Source: Kosakonia pseudosacchari (GTDB lineage Bacteria; Pseudomonadota; Gammaproteobacteria; Enterobacterales; Enterobacteriaceae). Taken from it: 64,000 nt of DNA. Below are positions 28,335-36,535 of the stretch, one piece after another (positions within the stretch are counted from its first letter, which is position 1; every line of letters starts with the position of its first letter). Both the position numbers and the translations under genes were made by a program. The stretch lies in NCBI RefSeq assembly GCF_900184035.1, contig NZ_FXWP01000014.1, forward strand, positions 62,001-126,000, read 5' to 3'. Under the pieces are notes generated by a model that was not told where the DNA came from, did no database searches, and saw only the letters and a program-made list of their open reading frames with translations.

Positions 28335-29134
28335 CCCTGGTCTCATTCGACTGGTTAGGTGAGGCGTTAATGGCACTGGTGAGTGCCTGTGCGCGTATTT
28401 ATCCCTGCATGGCGATTATTATTGCGTTTTCTTTTAAGGAGATTAGAGGTGCGGTGCTCTACAGTATCGCCCTGGTGTTTACTTTTATTCCCGCTACTAC
28501 ATTTTATGCGCAACCCGATGTTGGCAATATCAAAGGCGTCATGTTTATTATCATGATGATAAAAGAGTCGCTGCTGGGTATTTTTTTAGGCTTTCTGTTG
28601 GTTGTGCCTTTCTGGTTATTCGAAAGCGTCGGGGTTCTGTTTGATAATCAGAGTGGCGGACAAATGGGGGAGCAAATTAACCCGTCGATAAGCAACAGTG
28701 GATCATTTTTTGGTTATGTCTTTAAAAGTATTTTTTTGCTGATTTTTATTCAGTTTCACGGTTTCGCTTACCTTATTGATATTCTCTGGCGTAGCTACAC
28801 CTTCTGGCCAATCGATAAAATTTTCTTCACGGACACTGCGGTAACCTTTAAACAGTGGTTAGCTTTTCTCGCAGAAATATTCTCGTTTATTGTTATTTAC
28901 AGCGCGCCTTTTGCTGTGCTGATGCTAATGATCGAGTTTAGCGTGGCGATCCTGAGCCTTTACAGCCCGAAAATGCAGGTCACCACCGTTACCATCCCGT
29001 TAAAAATTATTATCGGTTTATCCTTCCTGGTGGTTTATATCCCGACATTACTGCATCTTGCTGAGCAGCAATTATTGCAGCCTGAGCGCGTCGTCCCGAT
29101 GATTTCTTCCACACTTAGTCTGAAAGCGAATTAA
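28331..29134 (+). CDS. sctT: T3SS export apparatus protein SctT (HrcT)
   Basis: FliR-family export protein of 267 residues with about six membrane helices. It contains MMIKESLLGIFLGFLLVVPF followed by the usual D-N-Q loop (LFDNQSGGQMGEQINP; most relatives have an Arg after the Gln). The C-terminal SPKMQVTTVTIPLKIIIGL is conserved. Start overlaps sctS, so translation is coupled. Confidence 0.95.
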   Translation: MTLVSFDWLGEALMALVSACARIYPCMAIIIAFSFKEIRGAVLYSIALVFTFIPATTFYAQPDVGNIKGVMFIIMMIKESLLGIFLGFLLVVPFWLFESVGVLFDNQSGGQMGEQINPSISNSGSFFGYVFKSIFLLIFIQFHGFAYLIDILWRSYTFWPIDKIFFTDTAVTFKQWLAFLAEIFSFIVIYSAPFAVLMLMIEFSVAILSLYSPKMQVTTVTIPLKIIIGLSFLVVYIPTLLHLAEQQLLQPERVVPMISSTLSLKAN

Positions 29135-29137
29135 GCG

Positions 29138-30208
29138 ATGGCGGAAAAAAACGAGCAACCCACACCGAAAAAAATTCGCGATGAGCGAAAGAAAGGAAAT
29201 GTTTTTAAAAATGAAGGTGTGCCGTTGCTGCTGCTGATCACGCTGGCGATGGAATACATTTTTATTATGATGGAGCGCGGAATCGCTCGCCTGCAACAGC
29301 TCTTTACCGTGGCGCTGAGCTTCATGACGCTGCCGTTTATTACGGCGGCAAAGCGGTTAACGCAGTTACTGGCAGTGGAGTTGAGTATTTTCCTGGCGCC
29401 TGTTCTGGGCGTGGCGATAGCGGCAAGGTTATTTGGAAACTGGCTGCAATTTGGCTTTCTCATTGCGCCCGAATCGGCGATGCCGAAATTTGAACGCCTA
29501 AACCCGTTACAAAAAATTCAGCAAATGTTCTCCTCCAGAGAGCTTACAGAACTGGTGAGCAGCCTGCTGAAATTCTTAATTATTGTCTATGCCAGCTACA
29601 GCGCGGTTTATCCGCATATCAACGAGATCGTCTTTCTGGCGGTAAGCCCGCTGATGCGCTTACCGCAGGTGCTGCGTAACCTGGTTAGCGACATCTTTCA
29701 CCACATATTGATAGTGCTTGCTGTCTGGACGGCGCTCGATTTCGGCCTGCAAAAATATCTGTTTATCAAGACACAAAGGATGAGCCTTGAGGAGGTACGC
29801 CGGGAAAACAAAGATACCGAAGGCGATCCGCATATTAAATCGTACCGCAGAAGCCTGATGATGAGCCCGCCGCCGATGCCCGTTGACGTACCGCAGCCCG
29901 GGGAAGTGTTAAGGCTGGCGGATGTGGTGCTGAATGATGCCGCATCACGGGTGGTTCTTCTGCGTTATGAACAGCAGAACATCGCGTTGCCGCATATTCT
30001 TTTTAAACAGCAGGGTAAAGACGCGGTATCCGGGCTTCTCGACAGCGCCCGCGCGTTGAATATCCCGATTATCGACGCGCCGCAGTTGGTTCATCTGCTG
30101 ATGCAGTATGAGCCTGGGCAGGCCATTCCACGCCAGGCGATTGCCCATACGGCGTATATTTACAACCAGCTCCAGCAAATGAAAACACGCGAGCCAGAGA
30201 CAGCGTGA
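29138..30208 (+). CDS. sctU: T3SS switch protein SctU (HrcU) lacking the NPTH motif
   Basis: Export-apparatus protein with four N-terminal membrane helices and a C-terminal cytoplasmic domain; 356 residues. The start MAEKNEQPTPKKIRDERKKG and the linker MSLEEVRRENKDTEGDPHIK are typical. In all well-studied homologues the cytoplasmic domain self-cleaves in NPTH, preceded by a DVVVT-like strand. Here the strand ADVVL is followed by Asn-Asp-Ala-Ala, so Pro, Thr and His are all replaced. The rest, VVLLRYEQQNIALPHILFKQ, still aligns. Autocleavage should therefore be absent. Last gene of the operon; a strong terminator follows. Confidence 0.93.
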   Translation: MAEKNEQPTPKKIRDERKKGNVFKNEGVPLLLLITLAMEYIFIMMERGIARLQQLFTVALSFMTLPFITAAKRLTQLLAVELSIFLAPVLGVAIAARLFGNWLQFGFLIAPESAMPKFERLNPLQKIQQMFSSRELTELVSSLLKFLIIVYASYSAVYPHINEIVFLAVSPLMRLPQVLRNLVSDIFHHILIVLAVWTALDFGLQKYLFIKTQRMSLEEVRRENKDTEGDPHIKSYRRSLMMSPPPMPVDVPQPGEVLRLADVVLNDAASRVVLLRYEQQNIALPHILFKQQGKDAVSGLLDSARALNIPIIDAPQLVHLLMQYEPGQAIPRQAIAHTAYIYNQLQQMKTREPETA

Positions 30209-30216
30209 GAGGTGTA

Positions 30217-30244
30217 AAAGAGGGGCGGTTTCCCGCCCCTCTTT
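30217..30244. terminator. Strong terminator after sctU
   Basis: Perfect 12-bp stem AAAGAGGGGCGG/CCGCCCCTCTTT with a four-base loop, 9 bases after the sctU stop. It would also end the minus-strand tisB transcript coming from the other side, since the stem starts and ends in A/T runs. Confidence 0.88.
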
Positions 30245-30263
30245 GGTGCGACTTGAACCTGAA

Positions 30264-30353
30264 TTACCGCAAAAACTTCAGGACAGCTTCAAGCAGTTGC
30301 AACAACGCAACAATGAGTTTCAGGATCAGAATAAACATCTCCATTCCGCCCAT
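30264..30353 (-). CDS. tisB: SOS-induced membrane toxin TisB
   Basis: Tiny hydrophobic peptide of 29 residues, the length of E. coli TisB. The core MFILILKLIVAL, then LQLLEAVLKFLR, aligns closely with E. coli TisB. TisB inserts in the inner membrane, lowers the proton motive force and favours persistence after DNA damage. It lies in the same chromosomal place as in E. coli, upstream of ivbL, with a LexA box about 190 bases before the start and IstR on the opposite strand. Too short for usual gene finders. The start is the ATG at 30353; a second ATG three codons later is possible. Confidence 0.9.
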   Translation of the reverse strand: MGGMEMFILILKLIVALLQLLEAVLKFLR

Positions 30354-30420
30354 ACGCTTTCTCCTCTGGTCAAGGAGCACCGGCTGACGTACCTTTCCGC
30401 TACCTGTTGCCAGCCTTGTT

Positions 30421-30444
30421 GTTGGCGTAACGCAGTGTGCTCTT
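30421..30444 (-). promoter_or_regulatory. IstR-1 target in the tisAB leader
   Basis: The plus strand here (GTTGGCGTAACGCAGTGTGC at its start) is nearly the same as the 5' part of IstR-1 at 30659, so the minus-strand tisAB mRNA is complementary to IstR-1. In E. coli this pairing blocks ribosome standby and TisB synthesis. Confidence 0.8.
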
Positions 30445-30544
30445 GAGGGGTTAAGGCACTGACGGCACCACCCGTTTCAGCCAGGAATTCTTGCGCCGTT
30501 GAACGCGGCCCCTCACGCTGGTTCGCAAGGTCATTATACATTAA

Positions 30545-30564
30545 CACTGTTTATATATACAGTA
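30545..30564. promoter_or_regulatory. LexA (SOS) box
   Basis: CTGTTTATATATACAG at 30547-30562, a full CTGT-N8-ACAG LexA site in an AT-rich setting. It lies between the divergent tisAB and istR genes and would repress tisAB until DNA damage. Confidence 0.92.
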
Positions 30565-30623
30565 TTTATTGGCGGAATTTTCGACATTGATCCATACTCA
30601 ATGCGGGAAAAACCGCCTGAAAA

Positions 30624-30652
30624 TTGCGCATCCGCAGGATTCGTCGTATAGT
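30624..30652 (+). promoter_or_regulatory. Promoter of istR-1
   Basis: TTGCGC, 17 bases, TATAGT, ending about 7 bases before the expected IstR-1 start. Fits a constitutive sigma-70 promoter, as known for IstR-1 in E. coli. Confidence 0.7.
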
Positions 30653-30658
30653 TGCGTG

Positions 30659-30736
30659 GTTGACGTAACGCAGTGTGTTTTGCGGCCACCAACCGCGAAA
30701 ATGCTGACAAAAACCTCGCTCCGGCGAGGTTTTTTG
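30659..30736 (+). ncRNA. istR: IstR-1 antisense RNA (tisB antitoxin)
   Basis: About 77 nt. The 5' part, GTTGACGTAACGCAGTGTG, matches E. coli IstR-1 and carries the segment that pairs with tisAB mRNA. The 3' end is an intrinsic terminator: CCTCGC, TCCG loop, GCGAGG, then T6. Position and orientation, divergent from tisB across a LexA box, are as in E. coli. Confidence 0.9.
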
Positions 30737-30864
30737 TTTTCAGGTGCCAGGCAAATAAACGTGATCGGCTGCGCAGTTTTCTGCGGGTGCGTAAAAAGCA
30801 GTTGTCGGCGAATGATTCCTGTGTTTGTATAAATCTCGTTAATAACACAACAGACAGGCCCCTA

Positions 30865-30963
30865 ATGAACGCTTCCACCAAACCGATGAACCTACTAAAA
30901 ACCGCGCATAACGCCGCGGTGGTCGTCGTGCGTGTGGTGGTGGTCGTCGGCAATGCGCCGTAG
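30865..30963 (+). CDS. ivbL: ilvB operon leader peptide IvbL
   Basis: 32-residue attenuation leader with the control stretch AAVVVVRVVVVVGNAP, identical to the C-terminus of E. coli IvbL. It holds nine valines and two leucines, so shortage of charged tRNA-Val or tRNA-Leu stalls the ribosome and prevents formation of the downstream terminator. Not a functional protein in itself. Confidence 0.97.
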   Translation: MNASTKPMNLLKTAHNAAVVVVRVVVVVGNAP

Positions 30964-30986
30964 GGTCCGGAACAACACACGATTCC

Positions 30987-31019
30987 AAAACCCCGCCGGC
31001 GCAAACCGGGCGGGGTTTT
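30987..31019 (+). terminator. Attenuator of the ilvBN operon
   Basis: AAAACCCCGCC and GGCGGGGTTTT form an 11-bp stem with a T-run, 24 bases after the ivbL stop and 50 before ilvB. This is the regulated terminator controlled by translation of ivbL. Confidence 0.93.
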
Positions 31020-31068
31020 TCGTTTAAGCCTCTCCTGGAAAGCCGGCTCAGAATAAAAGGACTGGAGC

Positions 31069-32757
31069 ATGGCAAGTTCGGGCAGCACATCGCAATCCAC
31101 GCGCTACACAGGCGCGCAGCTGATTGTTCATTTACTGGAACGTCAGGGCATCACCACCGTAACCGGTATTCCCGGTGGCACCGTTTTGCCGTTATACGAC
31201 GCGCTAAGCCAAAGTAAACAGATCCGCCATGTGCTGGCGCGTCACGAGCAGGGCGCGGGCTTCATTGCGCAGGGCATGGCGCGTACGCAGGGCAAACCGG
31301 CGGTTTGTCTGGCGTGTAGCGGGCCAGGGGCGACCAACCTGGTGACCGCCATTGCCGACGCGCGTCTCGATTCAATCCCGCTGATTTGTATTACCGGTCA
31401 GGTTCCGGCCTCGATGATTGGCACCGATGCGTTCCAGGAAGTGGACACTTACGGCATCTCTATCCCCATCACAAAACACAACTATCTGGTTCGCGACATC
31501 AGCGAGCTGCCGCAGGTGATTTGCGATGCGTTTCGCATTGCGCAGTCCGGTCGCCCGGGTCCGGTGTGGATAGATATTCCTAAAGATGTGCAGACAGCGG
31601 AAATCGCCCTCAGCGAGCTGCCGGAACCGGGTCATAAAGCGCCAGCGCCCGCCTGGAACGCCCAGGATGTTCACGCTGCCGCCGCGATGATCAACGCCGC
31701 CGAGCGCCCGGTACTCTATCTGGGCGGTGGTGTCGTTAACGCGCCGCAGCAAATCCGTCATCTGGCGGAAAAAGCCAATATGCCCACCACCATGACGCTG
31801 ATGGCGCTCGGCATGTTGCCAAAACAGCACCCGCTGTCGCTCGGGATGCTGGGAATGCACGGCGCACGCAGCACGAATTATATTTTGCATGAAGCGGATC
31901 TGCTGGTGGTGCTTGGCGCGCGTTTTGATGACCGGGCGATTGGCAAAACCGAACAGTTCTGCCCGAATGCCAAAATTATTCATGTGGATATCGACCGCGC
32001 GGAGCTGGGCAAAGTGAAGCAGGCGCACGTGGCAATCCAGGGCGACGTTGGCGAAGTGCTTGATGCGCTGATCCCGCAAGTCGAAGCCCATTCCCGCCAC
32101 GCCTGGCGCAACACCGTGGAGCAGCTGCAAAAAGAGTTTCCCGGTGCGATCCCGCAAGCGGGCGACCCGCTCACCCATTACGGTTTGATCAATGCGGTCG
32201 CGGCCTGCGTGGATGATAGTGCGATTATCACCACCGATGTCGGCCAGCATCAGATGTGGACGGCGCAAGCCTACCCGCTGAACCGCCCGCGCCAGTGGCT
32301 GACTTCCGGCGGGCTGGGCACCATGGGCTTTGGCCTGCCTGCGGCGATTGGTGCGGCGCTGGCAAACCCGGAGCGTAAGATCATCTGCTTTTCCGGTGAT
32401 GGTAGCCTGATGATGAACATCCAGGAGATGGCCACCGCTGCCGAAAATAATCTCGATGTAAAAATTATCCTGATGAATAACGAAGCGCTGGGGCTGGTGC
32501 ATCAGCAACAGAGCCTGTTCTACAAGTCCGGCGTGTTTGCCGCTACGTATCCCGGCATGATCAACTTTATGCAGATTGCCGCTGGTTTTGGCCTGCATAC
32601 CTGCGATTTAAACGCTGAATCTGACCCGCAGGCTGCGTTGCAGGAGATTATCTCTCGTCCGGGGCCTGCGCTGGTGCATGTGCGTATCGACCCGCAAGAA
32701 AAAGTTTACCCGATGGTGCCGCCGGGCGCGGCGAATACAGAAATGGTGGGGGAATAA
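31069..32757 (+). CDS. ilvB: Acetolactate synthase I, catalytic subunit
   Basis: Thiamine-diphosphate enzyme that condenses pyruvate into acetolactate (valine/leucine pathway) or acetohydroxybutyrate (isoleucine). 562 residues. Catalytic Glu in VLARHEQGAGFIAQGMAR at about residue 60, and the TPP/Mg motif GDGSLMMNIQEMATAAENN near 440-458. It is followed after 3 bases by ilvN. Control by the ivbL attenuator. Confidence 0.97.
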   Translation: MASSGSTSQSTRYTGAQLIVHLLERQGITTVTGIPGGTVLPLYDALSQSKQIRHVLARHEQGAGFIAQGMARTQGKPAVCLACSGPGATNLVTAIADARLDSIPLICITGQVPASMIGTDAFQEVDTYGISIPITKHNYLVRDISELPQVICDAFRIAQSGRPGPVWIDIPKDVQTAEIALSELPEPGHKAPAPAWNAQDVHAAAAMINAAERPVLYLGGGVVNAPQQIRHLAEKANMPTTMTLMALGMLPKQHPLSLGMLGMHGARSTNYILHEADLLVVLGARFDDRAIGKTEQFCPNAKIIHVDIDRAELGKVKQAHVAIQGDVGEVLDALIPQVEAHSRHAWRNTVEQLQKEFPGAIPQAGDPLTHYGLINAVAACVDDSAIITTDVGQHQMWTAQAYPLNRPRQWLTSGGLGTMGFGLPAAIGAALANPERKIICFSGDGSLMMNIQEMATAAENNLDVKIILMNNEALGLVHQQQSLFYKSGVFAATYPGMINFMQIAAGFGLHTCDLNAESDPQAALQEIISRPGPALVHVRIDPQEKVYPMVPPGAANTEMVGE

Positions 32758-32760
32758 GCC

Positions 32761-33045
32761 ATGCAAACAACTGATAACGTCATTCTCGAACTCACCGTGC
32801 GCAACCATCCGGGCGTGATGACTCATGTGTGTGGGCTGTTTGCCCGCCGCGCGTTCAACGTGGAAGGCATTCTGTGTCTACCGCTACAAAGCGGCGAGCA
32901 GAGCCGCATCTGGCTGCAGGTGGCGAACGACCAGCGGCTGGAGCAGATGATAAGCCAGATCGATAAACTGGAAGATGTGGTGCAGATTATCCGCCACCAG
33001 ACCGATCCTGGCGTGTTTAACAAACTCGGTCTGTTCTTTGAATAA
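32761..33045 (+). CDS. ilvN: Acetolactate synthase I, regulatory subunit
   Basis: 94-residue ACT-domain subunit that raises activity of IlvB and confers valine inhibition. It begins [20 protein letters not shown] and has the [13 protein letters not shown] segment of the ACT fold. In E. coli the uhp genes follow; here a LysR gene on the other strand takes that place, 9 bases away. Confidence 0.96.
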   Translation: MQTTDNVILELTVRNHPGVMTHVCGLFARRAFNVEGILCLPLQSGEQSRIWLQVANDQRLEQMISQIDKLEDVVQIIRHQTDPGVFNKLGLFFE

Positions 33046-33054
33046 TCACCGCGC

Positions 33055-33957
33055 TTAACGCTGGCTGATGTCGAACAGCAGATTGCGTAGCCACTGATGC
33101 GCCGGATCGCGGTGGCTGCGTTCGTGCCAGGCCAGGGTTTTGGTAAACCCCGGTATCGGCAAGGGCGCTTCCCGCATGCACATGCCCGGCGTCAGGCTGG
33201 CGAGGCGTTGCGGCACCACGGCAATCATATCGCTGACGGTTAAAATCTCTGGCAGGATCAGGAAGTTACTCACCGATACGCCCACGCGGCGGCTTTTGCC
33301 GATGGCGGCCAGCGCGTTATCCGCCACGCCGCGAAAACGTTCGCCATCCCACGCTACCAGCGCGTGCTCCAGCGCGCAGAAGCGTTCAAGTGTCAGCGTG
33401 TTTTGCGCCGCATCCGGGTGGTTGGCGCGCATCATGCAGACAAAACGTTCCTCAAACAGCGCCCGGCTGTGCAGCGCTTCCGGCGTGCTGTGCGGCGTCA
33501 TTAACGCCGCATCCACTTCGCCACGCTCAAGCTGGCTTACCAGCCGCTGCGGCTCTACGGGTTCAACGCGGATGCGGATCCCCGGCGCGTGCTTTTTCAG
33601 CTCCGCAATAAACGGCACGATCACCACTTTCAGCGCGTAGTCCGTCGCCGCCAGCGTCCAGATAAAGGTGGCGCTGAGCGGGTCAAAGGCGGTGGGTTTC
33701 AGTAAACGGTCGATATCGGCAAGGATCTGTTTCACCGGTGCCGCCAGCGCCTGCGCTCGCGGCGTGGGCACCATGCCATGAGGGGCGCGGATAAACAGCG
33801 GGTCGGCAAAATAATCGCGCAGGCGCGTTAGCATGCCGCTCACGGCCGGTTGCGTCAGCGAAAGGCGGGCGGCAGCGCGCGTGACATTGCGCTCATCAAG
33901 CAAGGCATCCAGCGTTTTCAACAGGTTAAGATCGAGGTTTCTGATATCGTTATTCAT
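33055..33957 (-). CDS. LysR-family transcriptional regulator
   Basis: 300 residues. N-terminal winged helix-turn-helix with RNLDLNLLKTLDALLDERNV and TRAAARLSLTQPAVSGMLTRL (about 8-50), then a substrate-binding domain. The N-terminus resembles the NahR/NodD/YbeF branch of LysR proteins. The divergent neighbour is yicN, and a perfect inverted repeat lies 18 bases upstream of the start codon. The effector and targets cannot be named. Confidence 0.88.
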   Translation of the reverse strand: MNNDIRNLDLNLLKTLDALLDERNVTRAAARLSLTQPAVSGMLTRLRDYFADPLFIRAPHGMVPTPRAQALAAPVKQILADIDRLLKPTAFDPLSATFIWTLAATDYALKVVIVPFIAELKKHAPGIRIRVEPVEPQRLVSQLERGEVDAALMTPHSTPEALHSRALFEERFVCMMRANHPDAAQNTLTLERFCALEHALVAWDGERFRGVADNALAAIGKSRRVGVSVSNFLILPEILTVSDMIAVVPQRLASLTPGMCMREAPLPIPGFTKTLAWHERSHRDPAHQWLRNLLFDISQR

Positions 33958-33974
33958 GATGGTGACCAGCCAGA

Positions 33975-33994
33975 GCGATAATCAAGATTATCGC
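33975..33994. promoter_or_regulatory. Inverted repeat upstream of the LysR gene
   Basis: GCGATAATC, AA, GATTATCGC: a perfect 9-2-9 palindrome with the T-N11-A pattern of LysR boxes. It is a candidate autoregulatory site in the divergent region with yicN. Confidence 0.6.
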
Positions 33995-34061
33995 ATTTAC
34001 GGCTGTCCGTAGCGGGTAATTTCCCCGTATGATGAGCCTCTTTTGTGCCTCGGGAGCGGTT

Positions 34062-34514
34062 ATGATTTGGTTGATGTTGGCAACGCTGGTGGTGGTTTTT
34101 GTGATTGGTTTCAGGGTATTAACCTCTGATTCTCGCCGCGCGATACGCCGCCTCACCGACCGACTCAACATCCAGCCTGTGCCGGTGGAATCGATGATCG
34201 ATCAGATGGGTAAAAGCGCCGGTAACGACTATTTAAGTTACCTGACGCGCCCGGACGAAGCGCATCTGCAAAACGCCGCCCAGGTGTTACTGATCTGGCA
34301 GGTGTCTATTGTCGACAGCAGCGAGCAAAACCTGGTTTACTGGCACCGGTTGCTGCAAAAAGCGCGGCTGGCAACCCCTGTCACCGATGCGCAAATCCGC
34401 CTGGCGCAAGGGTTTCTGCGCGAGCTTGAACCGGACAGAGCCGATCTCAATAACTTCCAGCTGCGCTATAACGCCCTGTTTATGCCCGAAGAGGGTGTTC
34501 ACTGGCTGCACTGA
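34062..34514 (+). CDS. yicN: DUF1198 family protein YicN
   Basis: 150 residues, unknown function. One N-terminal membrane helix (MIWLMLATLVVVFVIGF) and a soluble part with RRLTDRLNIQPVPVESMIDQ. ATG 34062 is preferred over an ATG 11 codons earlier because GGGAGCGG precedes it and it opens with the membrane helix as in the family. Conserved neighbour of nepI in E. coli. Confidence 0.87.
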   Translation: MIWLMLATLVVVFVIGFRVLTSDSRRAIRRLTDRLNIQPVPVESMIDQMGKSAGNDYLSYLTRPDEAHLQNAAQVLLIWQVSIVDSSEQNLVYWHRLLQKARLATPVTDAQIRLAQGFLRELEPDRADLNNFQLRYNALFMPEEGVHWLH

Positions 34515-34610
34515 TATCACGTAGTGTGATGATGTTTATCAAAGATAGTCATTAGCTTTATAACACCGCGCGGCGCAAAGTGGCCTCGTTCATCCATGAC
34601 GAGGTACACC

Positions 34611-35147
34611 ATGACGCAATCCCTGACGCAAAGCGCCATTGTCTGGCCGCAAGATTACCTGCCAGGCACTACCGATAATTTTGCCTCCAACGAAATCATT
34701 GTCGCCGGGCTAACGGCACACGACATCTGGGCGCAACTCAATGACACCCGCCTGTGGCCGACCTACTACAGCAACGCGCAAGATATCCGTTTTCACGATG
34801 AGAGCGGCCCGTTATTAAGCGCCGGTGCCCGCTTTCGTTTCACCACTTTTGGTTTTCCGGTTGAGGCACAGGTGTGTGAATATGTTCCGCCAGTTGCAGG
34901 CCAGGCCGCGCGTATCGCGTGGTATGGCTGGGTGGAGGGCGATGAAAATTCGTGGCTGGATGCGCTTCACGCCTGGTTGTTTGAGGATTTACCCGGCAAC
35001 CGCGTGCGCATCCTGACGCAGGAATCGCAAACCGGCGTTCCGGCGCAGCAACTGGCGAGCGCGGTGCCAAACCCGATGATCAATGCTCATCAGGAGTGGA
35101 TTGTTGGCCTGGCAACGGCGGCGCGTAACGCGCGGGATAAAATGTAA
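34611..35147 (+). CDS. SRPBCC-domain protein (START-like)
   Basis: 178 residues, cytoplasmic, predicted helix-grip ligand-binding fold: SNEIIVAGLTAHDIWAQLND at the start of the domain, GARFRFTTFGFPVEAQVCEY mid-way and a final long helix (NPMINAHQEWIVGLATAARN). The start at 34611 has GAGG upstream; an ATG five codons earlier is possible. Ligand unknown. Interposed between yicN and nepI. Confidence 0.75.
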   Translation: MTQSLTQSAIVWPQDYLPGTTDNFASNEIIVAGLTAHDIWAQLNDTRLWPTYYSNAQDIRFHDESGPLLSAGARFRFTTFGFPVEAQVCEYVPPVAGQAARIAWYGWVEGDENSWLDALHAWLFEDLPGNRVRILTQESQTGVPAQQLASAVPNPMINAHQEWIVGLATAARNARDKM

Positions 35148-35344
35148 ACCGTGCTGGTATCGCGGCATAAACCTCACTGGCTTCATGCCGCGATTCTGCG
35201 TCGCCATATACACATGGGCGAACGCGCTTTCTGCCTGGCGGTTGAATTCATCGCCACCACAGAGTTGCCAAATTGTTAATTGCGTCACACATTTTGAATG
35301 TTACACTGCGCGACTTTCACGAATAAAAACTAAGCAGGTAACCA

Positions 35345-36529
35345 ATGAGTGAGCAATCTGTGACGCCCTCTTCACCGGATGCGGTAAGTCGCCCGAACTG
35401 GTCGGCGGTTTTCGCCGTGGCGTTTTGCGTGGCCTGCCTGATAACCGTGGAATTTTTGCCGGTCAGCCTGCTCACGCCAATGGCGCTGGATCTGGGCATT
35501 TCGGAAGGACTGGCCGGGCAAACCGTCACCGTGACGGCGTTTGTCGCCATGTTCGCCAGCCTGTTTATTACACAAATTATTCGCGCCACCGACCGCCGCT
35601 ACGTGGTGATCGCGTTCGCGGTGCTGCTTACGCTCTCCTGTCTGCTGGTGTCGTTCGCCACCAATTTCACCCTGCTGCTGCTGGGCCGCGCCTGTCTTGG
35701 TCTGGCGTTAGGCGGTTTCTGGGCGATGTCGGCGTCGCTGACCATGCGGCTGGTGCCGATGCGCGTCGTGCCGAAAGCGCTGTCGGTGATTTTTGGCGCG
35801 GTGTCGATTGCGCTGGTGATAGCGGCTCCGCTCGGCAGTTTTCTCGGCGGTATTATTGGCTGGCGCAATGTGTTTAACGGCGCGGCGCTGATGGGCGCGG
35901 CCTGCATCATCTGGGTGTGGCAGGCATTGCCGTCATTGCCGGGGAAAACCGAGCACCACGAAAATATGTTCGGCCTGCTCAAACGCCCTGGCGTACTGGC
36001 CGGGATGATCGCTATTTTTATGGTGTTTGCCGGGCAGTTCTCGTTCTTTACCTATATTCGCCCGGTCTATATGAATCTCGCCAGGTTCGACGTTGACGGG
36101 CTGACGTTAGTGCTACTGAGCTTCGGTATCGCCAGCTTTGTCGGGACGTCGTTCTCGTCGGTGGTGATGAAACGCTCAGTAAAACTGGCGTTAGCGCTGG
36201 CACCGTTAACGCTGGCGATTAGCGCCCTGGTGCTGATTCTGTGGGGTAGCGATAAGGTGGTTGCGGCGGGCATCGCCATTATCTGGGGGCTGGGTTTCGC
36301 GCTGATCCCGGTGGGCTGGTCAACATGGATCACCCGCACGCTTGCCGATCAGGCAGAAAAAGCCGGTTCCATTCAGGTGGCGGTGATCCAGCTTGCCAAC
36401 ACCTGCGGTGCGGCGATTGGCGGCTTTGCGCTGGATCATTACGGTTTGCTCTCGCCGCTGGTGCTTTCCGGCAGCCTGATGCTGTTAACGGCGCTGCTGG
36501 TGGCGGCGAAAGTACGGGTGAAAGGCTAA
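35345..36529 (+). CDS. nepI: Purine ribonucleoside efflux pump NepI
   Basis: MFS exporter of purine nucleosides such as inosine and guanosine. 394 residues, 12 helices. Sequence is close to E. coli NepI through most of its length, for example [18 protein letters not shown] and [20 protein letters not shown]. The 197-base upstream gap holds its promoter region. It is convergent with yicL, with 6 bases between the stops. Confidence 0.95.
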   Translation: MSEQSVTPSSPDAVSRPNWSAVFAVAFCVACLITVEFLPVSLLTPMALDLGISEGLAGQTVTVTAFVAMFASLFITQIIRATDRRYVVIAFAVLLTLSCLLVSFATNFTLLLLGRACLGLALGGFWAMSASLTMRLVPMRVVPKALSVIFGAVSIALVIAAPLGSFLGGIIGWRNVFNGAALMGAACIIWVWQALPSLPGKTEHHENMFGLLKRPGVLAGMIAIFMVFAGQFSFFTYIRPVYMNLARFDVDGLTLVLLSFGIASFVGTSFSSVVMKRSVKLALALAPLTLAISALVLILWGSDKVVAAGIAIIWGLGFALIPVGWSTWITRTLADQAEKAGSIQVAVIQLANTCGAAIGGFALDHYGLLSPLVLSGSLMLLTALLVAAKVRVKG

Positions 36530-36535
36530 CCCGGT

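Noticed and set aside
10457-30263. Direct repeats or att sites flanking the T3SS island
   Set aside because: I compared the bases around 10457-10570 and 30209-30263 by eye and saw no direct repeat, tRNA end or integrase gene.
30326-30547. 73-codon minus-strand frame upstream of tisB
   Set aside because: Its start lies inside the LexA box, before any likely transcription start, and it overlaps tisB. It belongs to the tisAB leader and has no protein features of its own.
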